A DNA stretch of 64,000 nucleotides from Paraburkholderia sp. CNPSo 3272 (GCF_024206495.1 NZ_JAMBPQ010000005.1:62001-126000), one strand, 5' to 3'; counted from the first letter of the stretch, positions 44,073-53,890 are shown. The notes: a model not told the origin generated them from the sequence alone. Translations and numbers: made by a program.

Positions 44073-44924
44073 TCACGGGCGCGTGAGCACTGCATGATCG
44101 CCCGTCATGCGCGCATTGCCCGTCACCGCGAGTCCCGCCGTGGCGAGCGCTTCGCGCGCATGCCTGCGTATGTCGTCGACGGCGTATTGCGCATCGGCGT
44201 TGCGCACCCAGGCGCGCACCAGCAGGCGCGCGCCGCCGCTTGACGAGTAGCTGTCCACGGCAACCGTCGGCGCGAGCGTCGTGCCGCCCTGCACGCGCGG
44301 CTCAGCGCTAACCATCTCCTTGAGCTTGCCGATGGCGGCGTCCACCTGGTCGCGCCGCGCGAGATCGACCGTGACGTCGATACGCTGCGTGCCGCCGCTG
44401 CTGTAGTTGATGACGGGATTACTCCAGATCTGGCTGTTCGGCACGAAGACGACATTGCCGTCGCCGCGCTCGATGCGCGTCGTGAACAGCCCCACTTCAG
44501 ACACGATGCCTGCCGCCGCGCCGCTGCCTTCGATCATGTCGCCGGCGCGAAACGGGCGAAGCATCAGCAGCATGATGCCGGCAGCGATGTTTTGCAGCGT
44601 GCCTTGCAATGCGAGGCCGATGGCGAGACCGGCGGCGCCCAGCGCGGCGAGCACGCTAGCGGTTGCGATGCCCACCTCGCTGAGCGCGGCGACGAGCGCA
44701 ATCACGCGCACCGTCCACGCGGCCATGCCCGCGAGCATCGGCGCGAGCGTCGGGTCCGCGTGCGAGCGCGCCAGCATGCTCGCGCACACATGCGCGACGC
44801 GATTGGAAACCCACCAGCCGACCACCAGTATCAGCACGGCGACGATCACATTCATGACGTCGTGCGTCATCGTGGCGAGCAGCGAAGGTTGCAGATGGAA
44901 AAGGCGGTTGAGGAAATCGTCCAT
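44073..44924 (-). CDS. Small-conductance mechanosensitive channel (MscS family)
   Basis: A 283-residue inner-membrane protein with three N-terminal helices. The pore helix is AALGAAGLAIGLALQGTLQN, with the alternating Gly/Ala packing of MscS TM3. IMLLMLRPFRAGDMIEG and VVFVPNSQIWSNPVINYS define the beta domain after the pore. The channel opens under membrane tension and protects against hypo-osmotic shock. It is monocistronic and convergent with the IclR remnant. Confidence 0.93.
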   Translation of the reverse strand: MDDFLNRLFHLQPSLLATMTHDVMNVIVAVLILVVGWWVSNRVAHVCASMLARSHADPTLAPMLAGMAAWTVRVIALVAALSEVGIATASVLAALGAAGLAIGLALQGTLQNIAAGIMLLMLRPFRAGDMIEGSGAAAGIVSEVGLFTTRIERGDGNVVFVPNSQIWSNPVINYSSGGTQRIDVTVDLARRDQVDAAIGKLKEMVSAEPRVQGGTTLAPTVAVDSYSSSGGARLLVRAWVRNADAQYAVDDIRRHAREALATAGLAVTGNARMTGDHAVLTRP

Positions 44925-45111
44925 GATCGGGGATCAGATGGTTGCGATGGGGGCGAGGTGCGCGCCTGGCGCACCCCACAGGATCCGGCAGCAGTCTGCA
45001 TGCCCGTAAGCTTTGAAAGCCTCGGCTTCCCGAGCCCATCGATCCGGCACCATTGCGGCGCGTTCTCGCGGCCATTGATTGCGCCCGCAACGATATCCCC
45101 GCCCTTCGACG

Positions 45112-46464
45112 CTAGAAGTCCACTGCGTCGCGAATGATCGGGCACGTCATGCAATGGCCGCCGCCGCGGCCGCGCCCAAGCTCCGCGCCCACGATGCTCA
45201 CGACCTCGATGCCGGCCTTGCGCAGCAGCGTGTTCGTATAGGTGTTGCGGTCGTAAGCGAAGACCACGCCGGGCGAGGTGCACACGAGGTTTGCGCCGCT
45301 GTCCCACTGCGTGCGTTCGCGCTGGTAGTCGTTGCCGCCCGCTTCCACTACGCGCATTTTTTTGATGCCGAGCGCCGCGCTCACGACCTCGACGAAGGAC
45401 TTTTTCTCCTGATGCAGTTCCACACCCGCCGGATGATCGCTGGGCCGGTACGTGAAGGTGCGAGTACGCGCGAGGAAATCCGGCGCGATCAGCACGCAGT
45501 CGCGATCGGCGAACGTGAAAACCGTATCGAGGTGCATGGCCGCGCGAATTTTCGGCATCGCCGCCACGATTACCTGCTCGGCGGCGCCCTTCTTGAAGAG
45601 CGTAGCGGCGAGCTGGCTGATCGCCTGGCGCGAGGTGCGCTCGCTCATGCCGATCAGCACCGTCTTGTTGCCGATGGGCATGACGTCGCCACCTTCGAGC
45701 GTTGCCATGCCGTGGTCCTCCGTTGGGTCGCCCCACCACACATTGACCTTGCCCGCGAAGTCCGGATGAAAGCGGTAGATCGCCGCGGCAAGAATCGTTT
45801 CCTCGTGCCGCGCGGGCCAGTACAAGGGATTGAGCGTCACGCCGCCGTAAATCCAGCAGGTGGTGTCGCGTGTGTAGATCGTGTTCGGCAGCGGCGGCAG
45901 CAGATACTCGGTGGACCCGGCTGCTTCGCGCACGACTTTGAGCGCCGCGCCGCCATGCGATTCCGGGAAATCGTGGATCGAGAGGCCGCCAAGCAAGGTC
46001 TCCGCCAGCTTGCGATCGTCGAGCCCTTCCAGATAGCTGCGCAGTTCGTCGATGAACCCCAGCCCGACCTGGTTCGGCACGATCTGATTGTCGAGAATCC
46101 ACTTCTTGCCTTCGGACACGGCAACGGTTTCGGCGAGCAGGTTATGCATTTCCACGACCTCGACGCCGCGGTCGCGCATCTTCGTGACGAAGTCGAAATG
46201 GTCGCGCTTCGCGTTGTCGACCCATAGCACGTCGTCGAACAGCAGCTCGTCGCAATTGCTCGGCGTGAGACGCGAGTGCGCCATGCCAGGCGCGCACACC
46301 ATCACCTTACGCAGTTGCCCGACCTCCGAGTACACGCCGAGCGGGCGCTCGTCCTTCGCCTTCGTCTTGCCGCCCTTTGCGGCTTTCTCCGCCTTTTCTA
46401 CCTTCTCGACCTTCTCTGCCTTTGCGCCCTTGTCACTCTTGCCACCGCCCTTCGCCTTGGACAT
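45112..46464 (-). CDS. arcA: Arginine deiminase with a lysine-rich N-terminal extension
   Basis: A 450-residue enzyme that hydrolyses arginine to citrulline and ammonia. Family motifs include [56 protein letters not shown] and the catalytic cysteine in [12 protein letters not shown] (about Cys438). Residues 1-37 are a low-complexity Lys/Ala/Glu/Gly stretch not found in typical members. It follows the antiporter gene by 21 bases, so the two are an operon. Ornithine transcarbamylase and carbamate kinase, the usual next genes, are absent: the next gene is an mscS channel. Confidence 0.95.
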   Translation of the reverse strand: MSKAKGGGKSDKGAKAEKVEKVEKAEKAAKGGKTKAKDERPLGVYSEVGQLRKVMVCAPGMAHSRLTPSNCDELLFDDVLWVDNAKRDHFDFVTKMRDRGVEVVEMHNLLAETVAVSEGKKWILDNQIVPNQVGLGFIDELRSYLEGLDDRKLAETLLGGLSIHDFPESHGGAALKVVREAAGSTEYLLPPLPNTIYTRDTTCWIYGGVTLNPLYWPARHEETILAAAIYRFHPDFAGKVNVWWGDPTEDHGMATLEGGDVMPIGNKTVLIGMSERTSRQAISQLAATLFKKGAAEQVIVAAMPKIRAAMHLDTVFTFADRDCVLIAPDFLARTRTFTYRPSDHPAGVELHQEKKSFVEVVSAALGIKKMRVVEAGGNDYQRERTQWDSGANLVCTSPGVVFAYDRNTYTNTLLRKAGIEVVSIVGAELGRGRGGGHCMTCPIIRDAVDF

Positions 46465-46485
46465 ATCGATCTCCGCTCGTTCTCG

Positions 46486-47910
46486 TTAGACCGCCATGGT
46501 GCCTGTGGCAAGCGCAACGACGCCTACGATGGCCGCTACGGCCGCCACGATGAAAATGACCCAGTCGCTCGTACGCTGGAAAACCTTCAGCTTGCGCTCG
46601 CGCCGTGCGAGGAAATACAGCACCGTGCCGGGCGCGTAAAGAATCGCCGACAGCAGGATGAACTTGAGACCGCCGGCAACAATCATGAACAGCGTGTAGA
46701 TCATGGCGACCGTGGCCAGCGCGAGATCGCGCTTGCGCTCTTCGGGGCGCACTTCGTAGCTCTCGCCGCGGTTCGAGACCATGAACCCGTAGGCGGCGAC
46801 GAACAGATAGGGAATCAACGACATCGAGCTCGTGAGATTGAGCATCAGCGAGAACGCGTCGCGCGAAAAATACGTGCTCGCGACCAGCAACTGCACGACG
46901 ATGTTGGTGATCCAGAGCGCATTGGCCGGCACGTTGTTGGCGTTTTCGCGCGCGAACACGGCCGGCATGTCCTGATTGCGCGCCGCCGCGAACATCACCT
47001 CGGCGCAGATGAGCGACCATGCCAGATACGCGCCGAGCACGGAAACGATCAGCCCGATGCTCACGAAAATCCCGCCCCACGGACCGACCACGCTTTCGAG
47101 CACGGCCGCCATGGAGGGCTGGCGCATGCCCGCCACGTCCGCGCGCGGCAGCACGGCGAACGGCAGCATGGAAACGAGCACCATGAGCGTGGTCACGCCG
47201 GCGAAGCCGAAGATCGTTGCACGACCCACGTCCGTGCGCTCCTTCGCATAGCGCGAATACACGCTCGCCCCTTCGATGCCGATGAACACGAACACGGTCA
47301 CGAACATCGTCGCGCGAATCTGCTGGATGAGGCCGCCCTCTTGCGCCGCGGACTGGATGTTCAGGTGGAAGGTCCCGTATTTGAAGACGAACAGGAGGAT
47401 GACGATAAACACCACGATCGGAATGACCTTGGCGAAGGTCACGATGGTGTTGATGAACGCGGCCTGCTTCACGCCGCGCAGAATGAGAAAGTGAAACAGC
47501 CAGATGCCGATCGAAGCGACGACGATGGCCGTGACCGTGTTGCCGTCGCCGAAAATCGGGAAGAACGCGCCCAGCGTGGACTTGATCAGCACCCAGTACG
47601 AAACGTTGCCGATGCAACTGCCGATCCAGTAACCGAACGCCGAGAGGAAGCCGGGGTAATCGCCAAAGCCCTCTTTGGCATAGACGAACACACCGGCGTC
47701 GAGATTCGGCTTGCGCTCCGCGAGCGCCTGAAACACGCGTGCGAGCGTGTACATGCCCACGCCCGCCACGAGCCACGCAATCGCCGCGCCGACCGGCCCC
47801 GTTGCATTGGCGAAGGTTCGCGGCAGAGAAAAGATCCCGGCGCCCACCATGCCCCCGACTACCATCGCGGTCAACTGCACGCGACTCATCTTCTGCTCGG
47901 TATCGGCCAT
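46486..47910 (-). CDS. arcD: Arginine/ornithine antiporter
   Basis: A 474-residue APC-superfamily transporter with about 12-13 helices. VVGGMVGAGIFSLPRTFANA is the helix 1 substrate-binding motif of basic-amino-acid antiporters, and IGIEGASVYSRYAKERTDVG is the helix 6 motif with the conserved Glu. It should exchange external arginine for ornithine or citrulline. It lies immediately upstream of arginine deiminase. A divergent paralogue is at 48754. Confidence 0.93.
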   Translation of the reverse strand: MADTEQKMSRVQLTAMVVGGMVGAGIFSLPRTFANATGPVGAAIAWLVAGVGMYTLARVFQALAERKPNLDAGVFVYAKEGFGDYPGFLSAFGYWIGSCIGNVSYWVLIKSTLGAFFPIFGDGNTVTAIVVASIGIWLFHFLILRGVKQAAFINTIVTFAKVIPIVVFIVILLFVFKYGTFHLNIQSAAQEGGLIQQIRATMFVTVFVFIGIEGASVYSRYAKERTDVGRATIFGFAGVTTLMVLVSMLPFAVLPRADVAGMRQPSMAAVLESVVGPWGGIFVSIGLIVSVLGAYLAWSLICAEVMFAAARNQDMPAVFARENANNVPANALWITNIVVQLLVASTYFSRDAFSLMLNLTSSMSLIPYLFVAAYGFMVSNRGESYEVRPEERKRDLALATVAMIYTLFMIVAGGLKFILLSAILYAPGTVLYFLARRERKLKVFQRTSDWVIFIVAAVAAIVGVVALATGTMAV

Positions 47911-47999
47911 CGGTTTCCTCGCTTTTTGTTTGGAACTGCGCTTTATCGGGCGGCCGGCGCACCGCTGCGCCGCCGTTCAGGCTTCGGGCGCCTGCCGGG

Positions 48000-48461
48000 T
48001 CACCGCGTCACGCGCACCGAGTTGTTGCCCATCAGCACACGCACACGATCACCGGGGACGAATTGCTGATCCGAATCCTGGACCACCGATATCAGTTGTC
48101 CCGAATCCAGACGCACGACGATTTCAAGGCCTTGCCGCTGCGTGACGCGCTGCTCCACGGCATTGCCTGCCGCGCCACCCAGCACGGCGCCGCCGATGCC
48201 CGCTGCAACAGCGCCGGTGCCGCGCCCGATGTTGCTGCCAGCCGCGATGCCGCCAAGCGCGCCACCGGTGATCGCGCCGATGCCCGTTGGGCCCGGCTGG
48301 ATAGTGACGGGCCGAACGGATTCGACCGCACCGAGTTCGACCACGAACACCTGCTGCGCCTGGGCCGGCGTGAAGACAGAGCCCGAAGTCGGCGCCTCAC
48401 AGCCGGAAAGCGCGAGCGAAGCAACTGCGGAGCCAAGAAGTGTTGCTGCGAGATATCGCAT
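48000..48461 (-). CDS. Glycine-zipper outer-membrane lipoprotein (SlyB/Pcp-like)
   Basis: A 153-residue lipoprotein with a lipobox ending LALSGCEA. The centre is a Gly/Ala-rich glycine-zipper hairpin (GAITGGALGGIAAGSNIG, AAGIGGAVLGGAAGNAVEQ), followed by a small beta domain RQGLEIVVRLDSGQLISVVQ. This is the 17-kDa surface antigen/SlyB architecture. GGGGGA lies before ATG 48461; the longer reading adds MRRIRGN without support. These proteins stabilise the outer membrane. It lies on the same strand as arcD, 89 bases upstream of it, but is probably separate. Confidence 0.88.
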   Translation of the reverse strand: MRYLAATLLGSAVASLALSGCEAPTSGSVFTPAQAQQVFVVELGAVESVRPVTIQPGPTGIGAITGGALGGIAAGSNIGRGTGAVAAGIGGAVLGGAAGNAVEQRVTQRQGLEIVVRLDSGQLISVVQDSDQQFVPGDRVRVLMGNNSVRVTR

Positions 48462-48753
48462 GAGATTCCCCCTAATGCGGCGCATTGCGGATTCGCTAAT
48501 TCATTCGACCTGTTTGCTAACGATTACACATGGGTCATTAGCGAACATTCAACCTATACGTTCCCGGTAATTCTCCTTTTGCTTTCCATCCTCCGGACAC
48601 CTGACGAACATTATGGAATACGATTCTCACATGATGTATTCAACGTGACATTCGTTCGAGAATAGTTCAGCAATTCCATGTGGCGCGCATTTTTTATCCG
48701 CGATTTCCCGCGCTCGCATTACGCCCGGTCAAAGATCAGAAAAAGGCTCGCAC

Positions 48754-50169
48754 ATGAAATCGACGGATGACCAGAAATTGTCGCTGCCGGTCCTGACGGG
48801 CATGGTCGTGGGCTCCATGGTCGGCGCCGGCATCTATTCGCTGCCGCGCAACTTCGCGCTCGAAGCGGGCCCGATGGCCGCCGTCATCTCATGGTGCATT
48901 GCGGGAGGCGGCATGTATATGCTGGCCCGCGTCTTCCAGCTTCTCGCCGAAATCCGGCCCGACCTCGACTCCGGCATCTTTGCTTATGCACGTGACGGCT
49001 TCGGCGGCTACGCCGGCTTTCTCTCCGCGTTCGGCTACTGGATGGCCGGTTGCTTCGGCAATGTCTCTTATTGGGTGCTGATCAAATCCACGCTCGGCGC
49101 ATTCGTGCCGGCGTTTGGAAACGGCAATACACCGATTGCCATTGCCGTTTCGTCCGTCGGCATATGGGCATTTCACTGGATGTTGTTGCGCGGCATTCAG
49201 CAGGCCACGCTCATCAATGCGATTCTTACTGTCGTCAAGATTCTGCCCATTTTCGTTTTTATCGGCATTTTGAGCGTCTATGCGAGTGCGGAGCCGTTCA
49301 CGGACAATCTCGCGGAAAGCGCTCGGGGGCTTGCCCCGCAGGTCAAAGGGACCATGCTCGTGACGGTATTCGTGTTTCTCGGCATTGAAGGCGCAAGCGT
49401 CTATTCGCGCTACGCGAAAAAGCGCTCGGACGTGGGCACCGCCACGATACTCGGCTTCGCCTTCGTGCTGTTGCTGCTCGTGCTCGTGACGCTGCTGCCC
49501 TATGCGCATCTCCCGCGCGTGGATATCGCCGTCATGCGGCAACCTTCGATGGCGTCGGTGCTTGGCGCCGTAATCGGCTCGCCGGGCGTGGTGTTCATCG
49601 GCGGTGCGCTCATCGTCTCCGTTCTGGGCGCCTACCTCGCGTGGTCGCTGATCTGCGCGGAAGTGCTATATGCGAGCGCGAAAGCGGACGCCATGCCAGC
49701 CGTCTTCGCGCGCCGCAACGCCCGGCAGCTTCCCACCGCCGCGATCTGGCTCACGAGCGGCGTGGTACAGGCCTTCGTCGTCAGCACCTACTGGTCCACT
49801 GACGCCTTCTCGCTCATGCTGCGCCTCACGAGCGCCATGGCGCTCATCCCCTATTTTTTCGTGGCGACCTTCGGCCTCAAGGCCATCCGCGCCCTGCCGC
49901 AATCGGCCATGAGCGCGCGAACGCGCACGCTGCGCTATGCCACAGCGGGCATCGCCACGATTTATACACTGTTCCTGCTTTACGCTTGCGGGCTGGAACT
50001 GCTGGTCATGTCCGCGCTGCTCTATGGGCCCGGCAGCCTGCTGTACATGTGGGCGCGGCGCGAGCGTGGCGAGGCGCTATTTTCCCGGCCCGAGTGGTGC
50101 GCGTTTCTCGTCGTGATGGGCGGCGGGCTCGTCGCGATCGTCGGGCTGAGCACCTCCGCATGGCGTTAG
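48754..50169 (+). CDS. Second basic-amino-acid antiporter (APC/ArcD-like)
   Basis: A 471-residue paralogue of the arcD product. VVGSMVGAGIYSLPRNFALE, DLDSGIFAYARDGFGGYAGF and LGIEGASVYSRYAKKRSDVG align with the neighbour's motifs over the whole length. The same helix 1 GxGI and helix 6 Glu are kept, so basic amino-acid or polyamine exchange is likely. It is plus-strand, divergent from the lipoprotein, in a more AT-rich promoter region (48462-48753). It probably arose by local duplication and then diverged. Confidence 0.88.
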   Translation: MKSTDDQKLSLPVLTGMVVGSMVGAGIYSLPRNFALEAGPMAAVISWCIAGGGMYMLARVFQLLAEIRPDLDSGIFAYARDGFGGYAGFLSAFGYWMAGCFGNVSYWVLIKSTLGAFVPAFGNGNTPIAIAVSSVGIWAFHWMLLRGIQQATLINAILTVVKILPIFVFIGILSVYASAEPFTDNLAESARGLAPQVKGTMLVTVFVFLGIEGASVYSRYAKKRSDVGTATILGFAFVLLLLVLVTLLPYAHLPRVDIAVMRQPSMASVLGAVIGSPGVVFIGGALIVSVLGAYLAWSLICAEVLYASAKADAMPAVFARRNARQLPTAAIWLTSGVVQAFVVSTYWSTDAFSLMLRLTSAMALIPYFFVATFGLKAIRALPQSAMSARTRTLRYATAGIATIYTLFLLYACGLELLVMSALLYGPGSLLYMWARRERGEALFSRPEWCAFLVVMGGGLVAIVGLSTSAWR

Positions 50170-50267
50170 CCGCGCGCCACTGCGCCTGCCCGCATCCATC
50201 GGCCTCGTGACTGCGTTTCGCTTCACCGCCGCCATCCAAACGTTCCAAAGTTCGACAGCGAGGAACC

Positions 50268-51224
50268 ATGCCTATCAGCTACGCGCTCCGCAAGGCGCGG
50301 CTCGCAGCGGTCGAGCAGCGCACGATGAAGGTTTCCATTTACGTCGTGTGCCTCGGTTTCGCGGCCAACGTCGGCTATGGCTTCCTCGTGCAATCCGACA
50401 CGCTGCTGCTCACCGCCATTTTCTATCTGCTCAATCTCGTGAGCTCCGCGCTTGGATTGCTCGTGGCCACCGTGGTGAGCCGGCCCGCGACGACTCGCTT
50501 TGAATATGGGTATTGGTTCCTCGAGCCGCTCGTGAATGGCATAAACGGGCTCATGATGCTGCTCGTTTGCGTATATGGCTTCGTGAACGGGATTGAGGGG
50601 ATACGTTCGGGCGGCCACGTGGTGAATGCGCAAGGCGTCATGCTGATCAGCGCCGCGAGTTGCGTGATTAGCTTTGCCATGGTGATCTATAAAAAGCGCG
50701 CGGCCGCGCAGATCAATTCCAAGCTGCTCAAAACCGACGGCTGGAAATGGATCATGAAATTCTCGTTCAGCGCAGCCACACTGCTCGGCTTTTTCGTGTA
50801 TTCGATATTGCCCGAAAGCTTCCACTATTTATGGGCGCGCTATGTCGACAGTGCAATGACCGCGGGGCTCTCACTGATATTTCTCTTTGCGCCAGTGAAG
50901 ATTGTGAGCACGAGCTTTGCCGAATTGCTGCACATGAGCCCCGAAGAGAACAATCCGCGTTCGGAGATCGAGATGGCGCTTTCGAAGCTCGAACGCGAAC
51001 TTGGCATTCTGCGCTCACACACACACGTCATCCAGGCGGGCCGGCGCAATTTTGTCGAAGTCAGCGTGCTCGTCGGCGCAACCTCCACGCTAAGCGATCT
51101 CGCCTCGCAGGACGAATTGCGCGAACGCATCTGGGAAACGCTCCGCGCGAATCCGCTGGAAAGCCGGCTCATTGTGCAGATTACCGCGGACCCGCGCTGG
51201 GAAGACGGACGCCAGCCTGGATAA
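50268..51224 (+). CDS. Cation-diffusion-facilitator-like membrane protein lacking usual metal ligands
   Basis: A 318-residue protein with about six helices and a C-terminal cytoplasmic domain (about residues 225-318, HVIQAGRRNFVEVSVLVG) in the CDF arrangement. In CDF zinc/iron exporters, helices 2 and 5 carry HxxxD or DxxxD. Here helix 2 is LLTAIFYLLNLVSSALGLL and helix 5 is DSAMTAGLSLIFLFAPVKIV, and no such pairs are visible. It could carry another ion or be a non-transporting relative. It lies 98 bases after the antiporter gene on the same strand. Confidence 0.7.
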   Translation: MPISYALRKARLAAVEQRTMKVSIYVVCLGFAANVGYGFLVQSDTLLLTAIFYLLNLVSSALGLLVATVVSRPATTRFEYGYWFLEPLVNGINGLMMLLVCVYGFVNGIEGIRSGGHVVNAQGVMLISAASCVISFAMVIYKKRAAAQINSKLLKTDGWKWIMKFSFSAATLLGFFVYSILPESFHYLWARYVDSAMTAGLSLIFLFAPVKIVSTSFAELLHMSPEENNPRSEIEMALSKLERELGILRSHTHVIQAGRRNFVEVSVLVGATSTLSDLASQDELRERIWETLRANPLESRLIVQITADPRWEDGRQPG

Positions 51225-51322
51225 CGCGCGCCTCACCAGAGCGCGCTCGAAGAGGGCGAGTATTCCAGCGGCGTGTCCGGCTCCTTCCTGGCGGCCATCG
51301 GAAACTTTGTAATCCGAACACG

Positions 51323-52111
51323 TCAGCGCGGCGACCGGGAATGGTCGATCGCTCCCGGCTGCGGTGGAACCGGGCCGACTGCAAAGCGTGGTACGGCGTT
51401 CGCCACCAGAATCAGGGCGGCACCGGCCAGGCCGCTCGATACGTGCTTCAGCGCATGCCCCGCGATCACATGGCGAGTGAGTTCCCATACCTGCCAGTCA
51501 AGGCTCTCAAAGATCTTGGCCAGCCCGTAGAAAACGATCACCATCGTCCAGCCGAATACGCTGTCCACCTTGCGTGTGAGCGTCAAGCCGACGATGAACA
51601 TGAGCCCGCCGAACTGCAGGATCGCGTACGGCCACAAGCTGTTGAGTGCGAGCCAGTACTCGATCGTGCCTAGCGATACGGCAACCAGGATTAGCAACGG
51701 CACCCAGCCTACGCGCTGCCCGGTGTTCGACGTCCAGAGCATCGCCAGTATGCCGGCGAAGACGATCGTCATCGGCAGGCGATCCCAGACGAGCGTCGCG
51801 TCGGAAGGCGCCCAGTGATAGTAGGCCGACCCGATTGCGGTTAGCACGAGCCCGAATCCGGCGACTACCATGCAGGGGAATTTAGGCGGCTGCCGCGACG
51901 CATTTCGTTTCACCCAACTGAGGCAGGCGATCCCCGCCGCCAGGATGACGAGATTCGACAGCACGTCCGCGGCATGCGGTATCAAGCCCAGCGCGCGTTG
52001 GTCCGCGAAGTGGTGATACGACGCCGCCTGCGCCAGCGGCCATACCAGCTGCAACACCGTACCCACCACGAAAAGCATGATGCTGCCAAGCAGCAATCGG
52101 GTAATGTTCAC
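51323..52111 (-). CDS. Alkaline-ceramidase-like membrane protein
   Basis: A 262-residue seven-helix protein. AADVLSNLVILAAGIACL, GSAYYHWAPSDATLVWDRLP and ELTRHVIAGHALKHVSSGLA contain the Ser, Asp and His residues that form the zinc site of the CREST superfamily, to which alkaline ceramidases and PAQR receptors belong. A hydrolase for an amide-linked lipid is plausible, but the substrate in this bacterium is unknown. Start GTG 52111, with a CGGAGACG ribosome site, begins directly before helix 1; the in-frame ATG at 52252 adds a non-homologous leader. Confidence 0.78.
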   Translation of the reverse strand: MNITRLLLGSIMLFVVGTVLQLVWPLAQAASYHHFADQRALGLIPHAADVLSNLVILAAGIACLSWVKRNASRQPPKFPCMVVAGFGLVLTAIGSAYYHWAPSDATLVWDRLPMTIVFAGILAMLWTSNTGQRVGWVPLLILVAVSLGTIEYWLALNSLWPYAILQFGGLMFIVGLTLTRKVDSVFGWTMVIVFYGLAKIFESLDWQVWELTRHVIAGHALKHVSSGLAGAALILVANAVPRFAVGPVPPQPGAIDHSRSPR

Positions 52112-52318
52112 GGTGCTCGTCTCCGGGTATGACGTAACACTCAACAGGCGCTGGTGCTGCACAGGTACATCTGGCCGGCAGGTGGCCGCGGCGGGCCCAT
52201 GCGAGCTTGCGCACCCTGCCCGTATCATCGGACAAACCGGGCTCAGTAACAAGGTCGGCCGACCCGGTGTCTGGATGCTGTCGATTCTTCCAGTCGAGTT
52301 GCTGTTGCAGCCGTGGGC

Positions 52319-53890
52319 TTACGGCTCGTCGTAATCATCTCCGGCCCGCTCCAGTTCCCTCAACGCTTCTGCGGGATCCTCCGGCTTCCCGGCAGCGGTC
52401 TCATGAGTGCGCCTCGGTGAATCGACAACTGGAGGAGGCATCTTGCCGATGCCCTCGTCGACGCGTTGCAGGAGATACGGGAAGAACGGATTCGATGCAA
52501 TCCGGAACATCGAGTCGAGCGTCAGAATCAACGTGCCGCGTTCTCCGCGCGGCGCGAGCGTACCAAGGTTGACATTGAAGTTCTCGTCGTCGCCCGGCTC
52601 GATGCCGTAGAGTGCGTCCGTCACGGGAAATGGAATCGCAACATGCGATAACGAAAAAATATCTGGAGGATAGTCAATGTCCAAAGGACGAACGTGAGTT
52701 GCCACACTGCCGGCATCGACACTGCGTTCGACCGTATGAGCCGAATCCTGTGAGGCGTTGGCAATGACCGTGGTGCGATAGTTCTGCGGCCCCATGCGCA
52801 GCAGACGTGTGAGCGCCGAATAGGACGCGACGCGCAGGAAGGTTCTGAAACTCACGCTGCGGTTCACATCGAACAACACGATCTCACTGCCGTTCGCGGG
52901 AAGCTTGTCATACAACGACGACATGACAGCAGGGGTGCTGACCGTGAAATCGGTCACCGACTGGAACGTCAGCACGGGAGGAAGCGAATTCAACCGATTC
53001 TCACGCTCTAGCCTCGCCATCTGCTCCTGGATGGCGCTAGTAAGCAGCCAGGACTGACGCGCTGCGTTCACCGGGAACGAGTTGTATTTGAAGGGGTTGA
53101 ATTCCGGCACGATGCCGAGCCAGGCGGCCCGCGCGAACGCGGGCAACATCGCGGGTAGTCCCACGAGGCCCGCAAACCGCGCGTAACGAGTGACTCCGAT
53201 CATCGGCGAAATGAGCACGAGCCGGGTGGGACGCGTGAGCGCGGGGTTCTCGATGGCGTCCATTGCATATTGCAGGGCAAGCGCGCCGCCGTTCGAGAAG
53301 CCTATCAGTTCGAGCGGCTTGTCCGGGCCCACGCGCCGGCGCGCTTCGCGAACCGCGAGTCGCGTTGCTGCGGCCCATTCCTGCCATGTGACATTGGTCA
53401 GTCCCGCAGGCACGGTACCGTGTCCAGGCAAACGGATGGCGATCGCGACAAAGCCCCGGTCACGATAGTTGCGCGCGATGTGCCGCAAACTGTAGGGCGA
53501 GTCCGTCATGCCATGCAGCAGCACCACCGCTCCAACCGGCGGTCCGGGAGGTTCCAGTATGTACGAGCGGTTCCAGTCCTGAGCGAAGTGCTCCGGATAG
53601 ATCGGTGAGCCTTCGTAGTATCGGTTCGACGGGACACGCCCGGATGCGTCGATCTTTTCGACGACGTTGACGCGCACATCCTCGAAAAGCCGCGACTCCT
53701 CCCGCATGTACGCACTCCAGTCGCCGGCGTCTATTTCTTCGACGGTCATCTCCCGCGGCACGTAGGTGTGCCAGACAGATAGTTCCGGGCCGCGCAGCGA
53801 AGACCATGCCCGCAAACCCAGTGCGAGTAACGCGAGCACGACCAGAATCGACACGCATAGTGTTATTACCTTCAGCGACGTGCGTAGCAT
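52319..53890 (-). CDS. Membrane-anchored alpha/beta hydrolase
   Basis: A 523-residue protein with an N-terminal anchor (VITLCVSILVVLALLALGLR). The hydrolase core begins about residue 120 with VVLLHGMTDSPYSLRHIA. The nucleophile elbow is GFSNGGALA, and the oxyanion region is the HGMTD turn. A monoacylglycerol-lipase or S33-like fold on the periplasmic side is likely. The charged C-terminal tail (EDPAEALRELERAGDDYDEP) is unusual. It is the last gene of the minus-strand set with the outer-membrane factor, 119 bases upstream, and the Mrp-like genes. The role in that set is unknown. Confidence 0.8.
   Translation of the reverse strand: MLRTSLKVITLCVSILVVLALLALGLRAWSSLRGPELSVWHTYVPREMTVEEIDAGDWSAYMREESRLFEDVRVNVVEKIDASGRVPSNRYYEGSPIYPEHFAQDWNRSYILEPPGPPVGAVVLLHGMTDSPYSLRHIARNYRDRGFVAIAIRLPGHGTVPAGLTNVTWQEWAAATRLAVREARRRVGPDKPLELIGFSNGGALALQYAMDAIENPALTRPTRLVLISPMIGVTRYARFAGLVGLPAMLPAFARAAWLGIVPEFNPFKYNSFPVNAARQSWLLTSAIQEQMARLERENRLNSLPPVLTFQSVTDFTVSTPAVMSSLYDKLPANGSEIVLFDVNRSVSFRTFLRVASYSALTRLLRMGPQNYRTTVIANASQDSAHTVERSVDAGSVATHVRPLDIDYPPDIFSLSHVAIPFPVTDALYGIEPGDDENFNVNLGTLAPRGERGTLILTLDSMFRIASNPFFPYLLQRVDEGIGKMPPPVVDSPRRTHETAAGKPEDPAEALRELERAGDDYDEP

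Noticed and set aside
46276..48069. A 597-codon open frame antisense to arcA and arcD
   Set aside because: Rich in His, Arg and Asp with no recognisable domain; both antisense genes are unmistakable.
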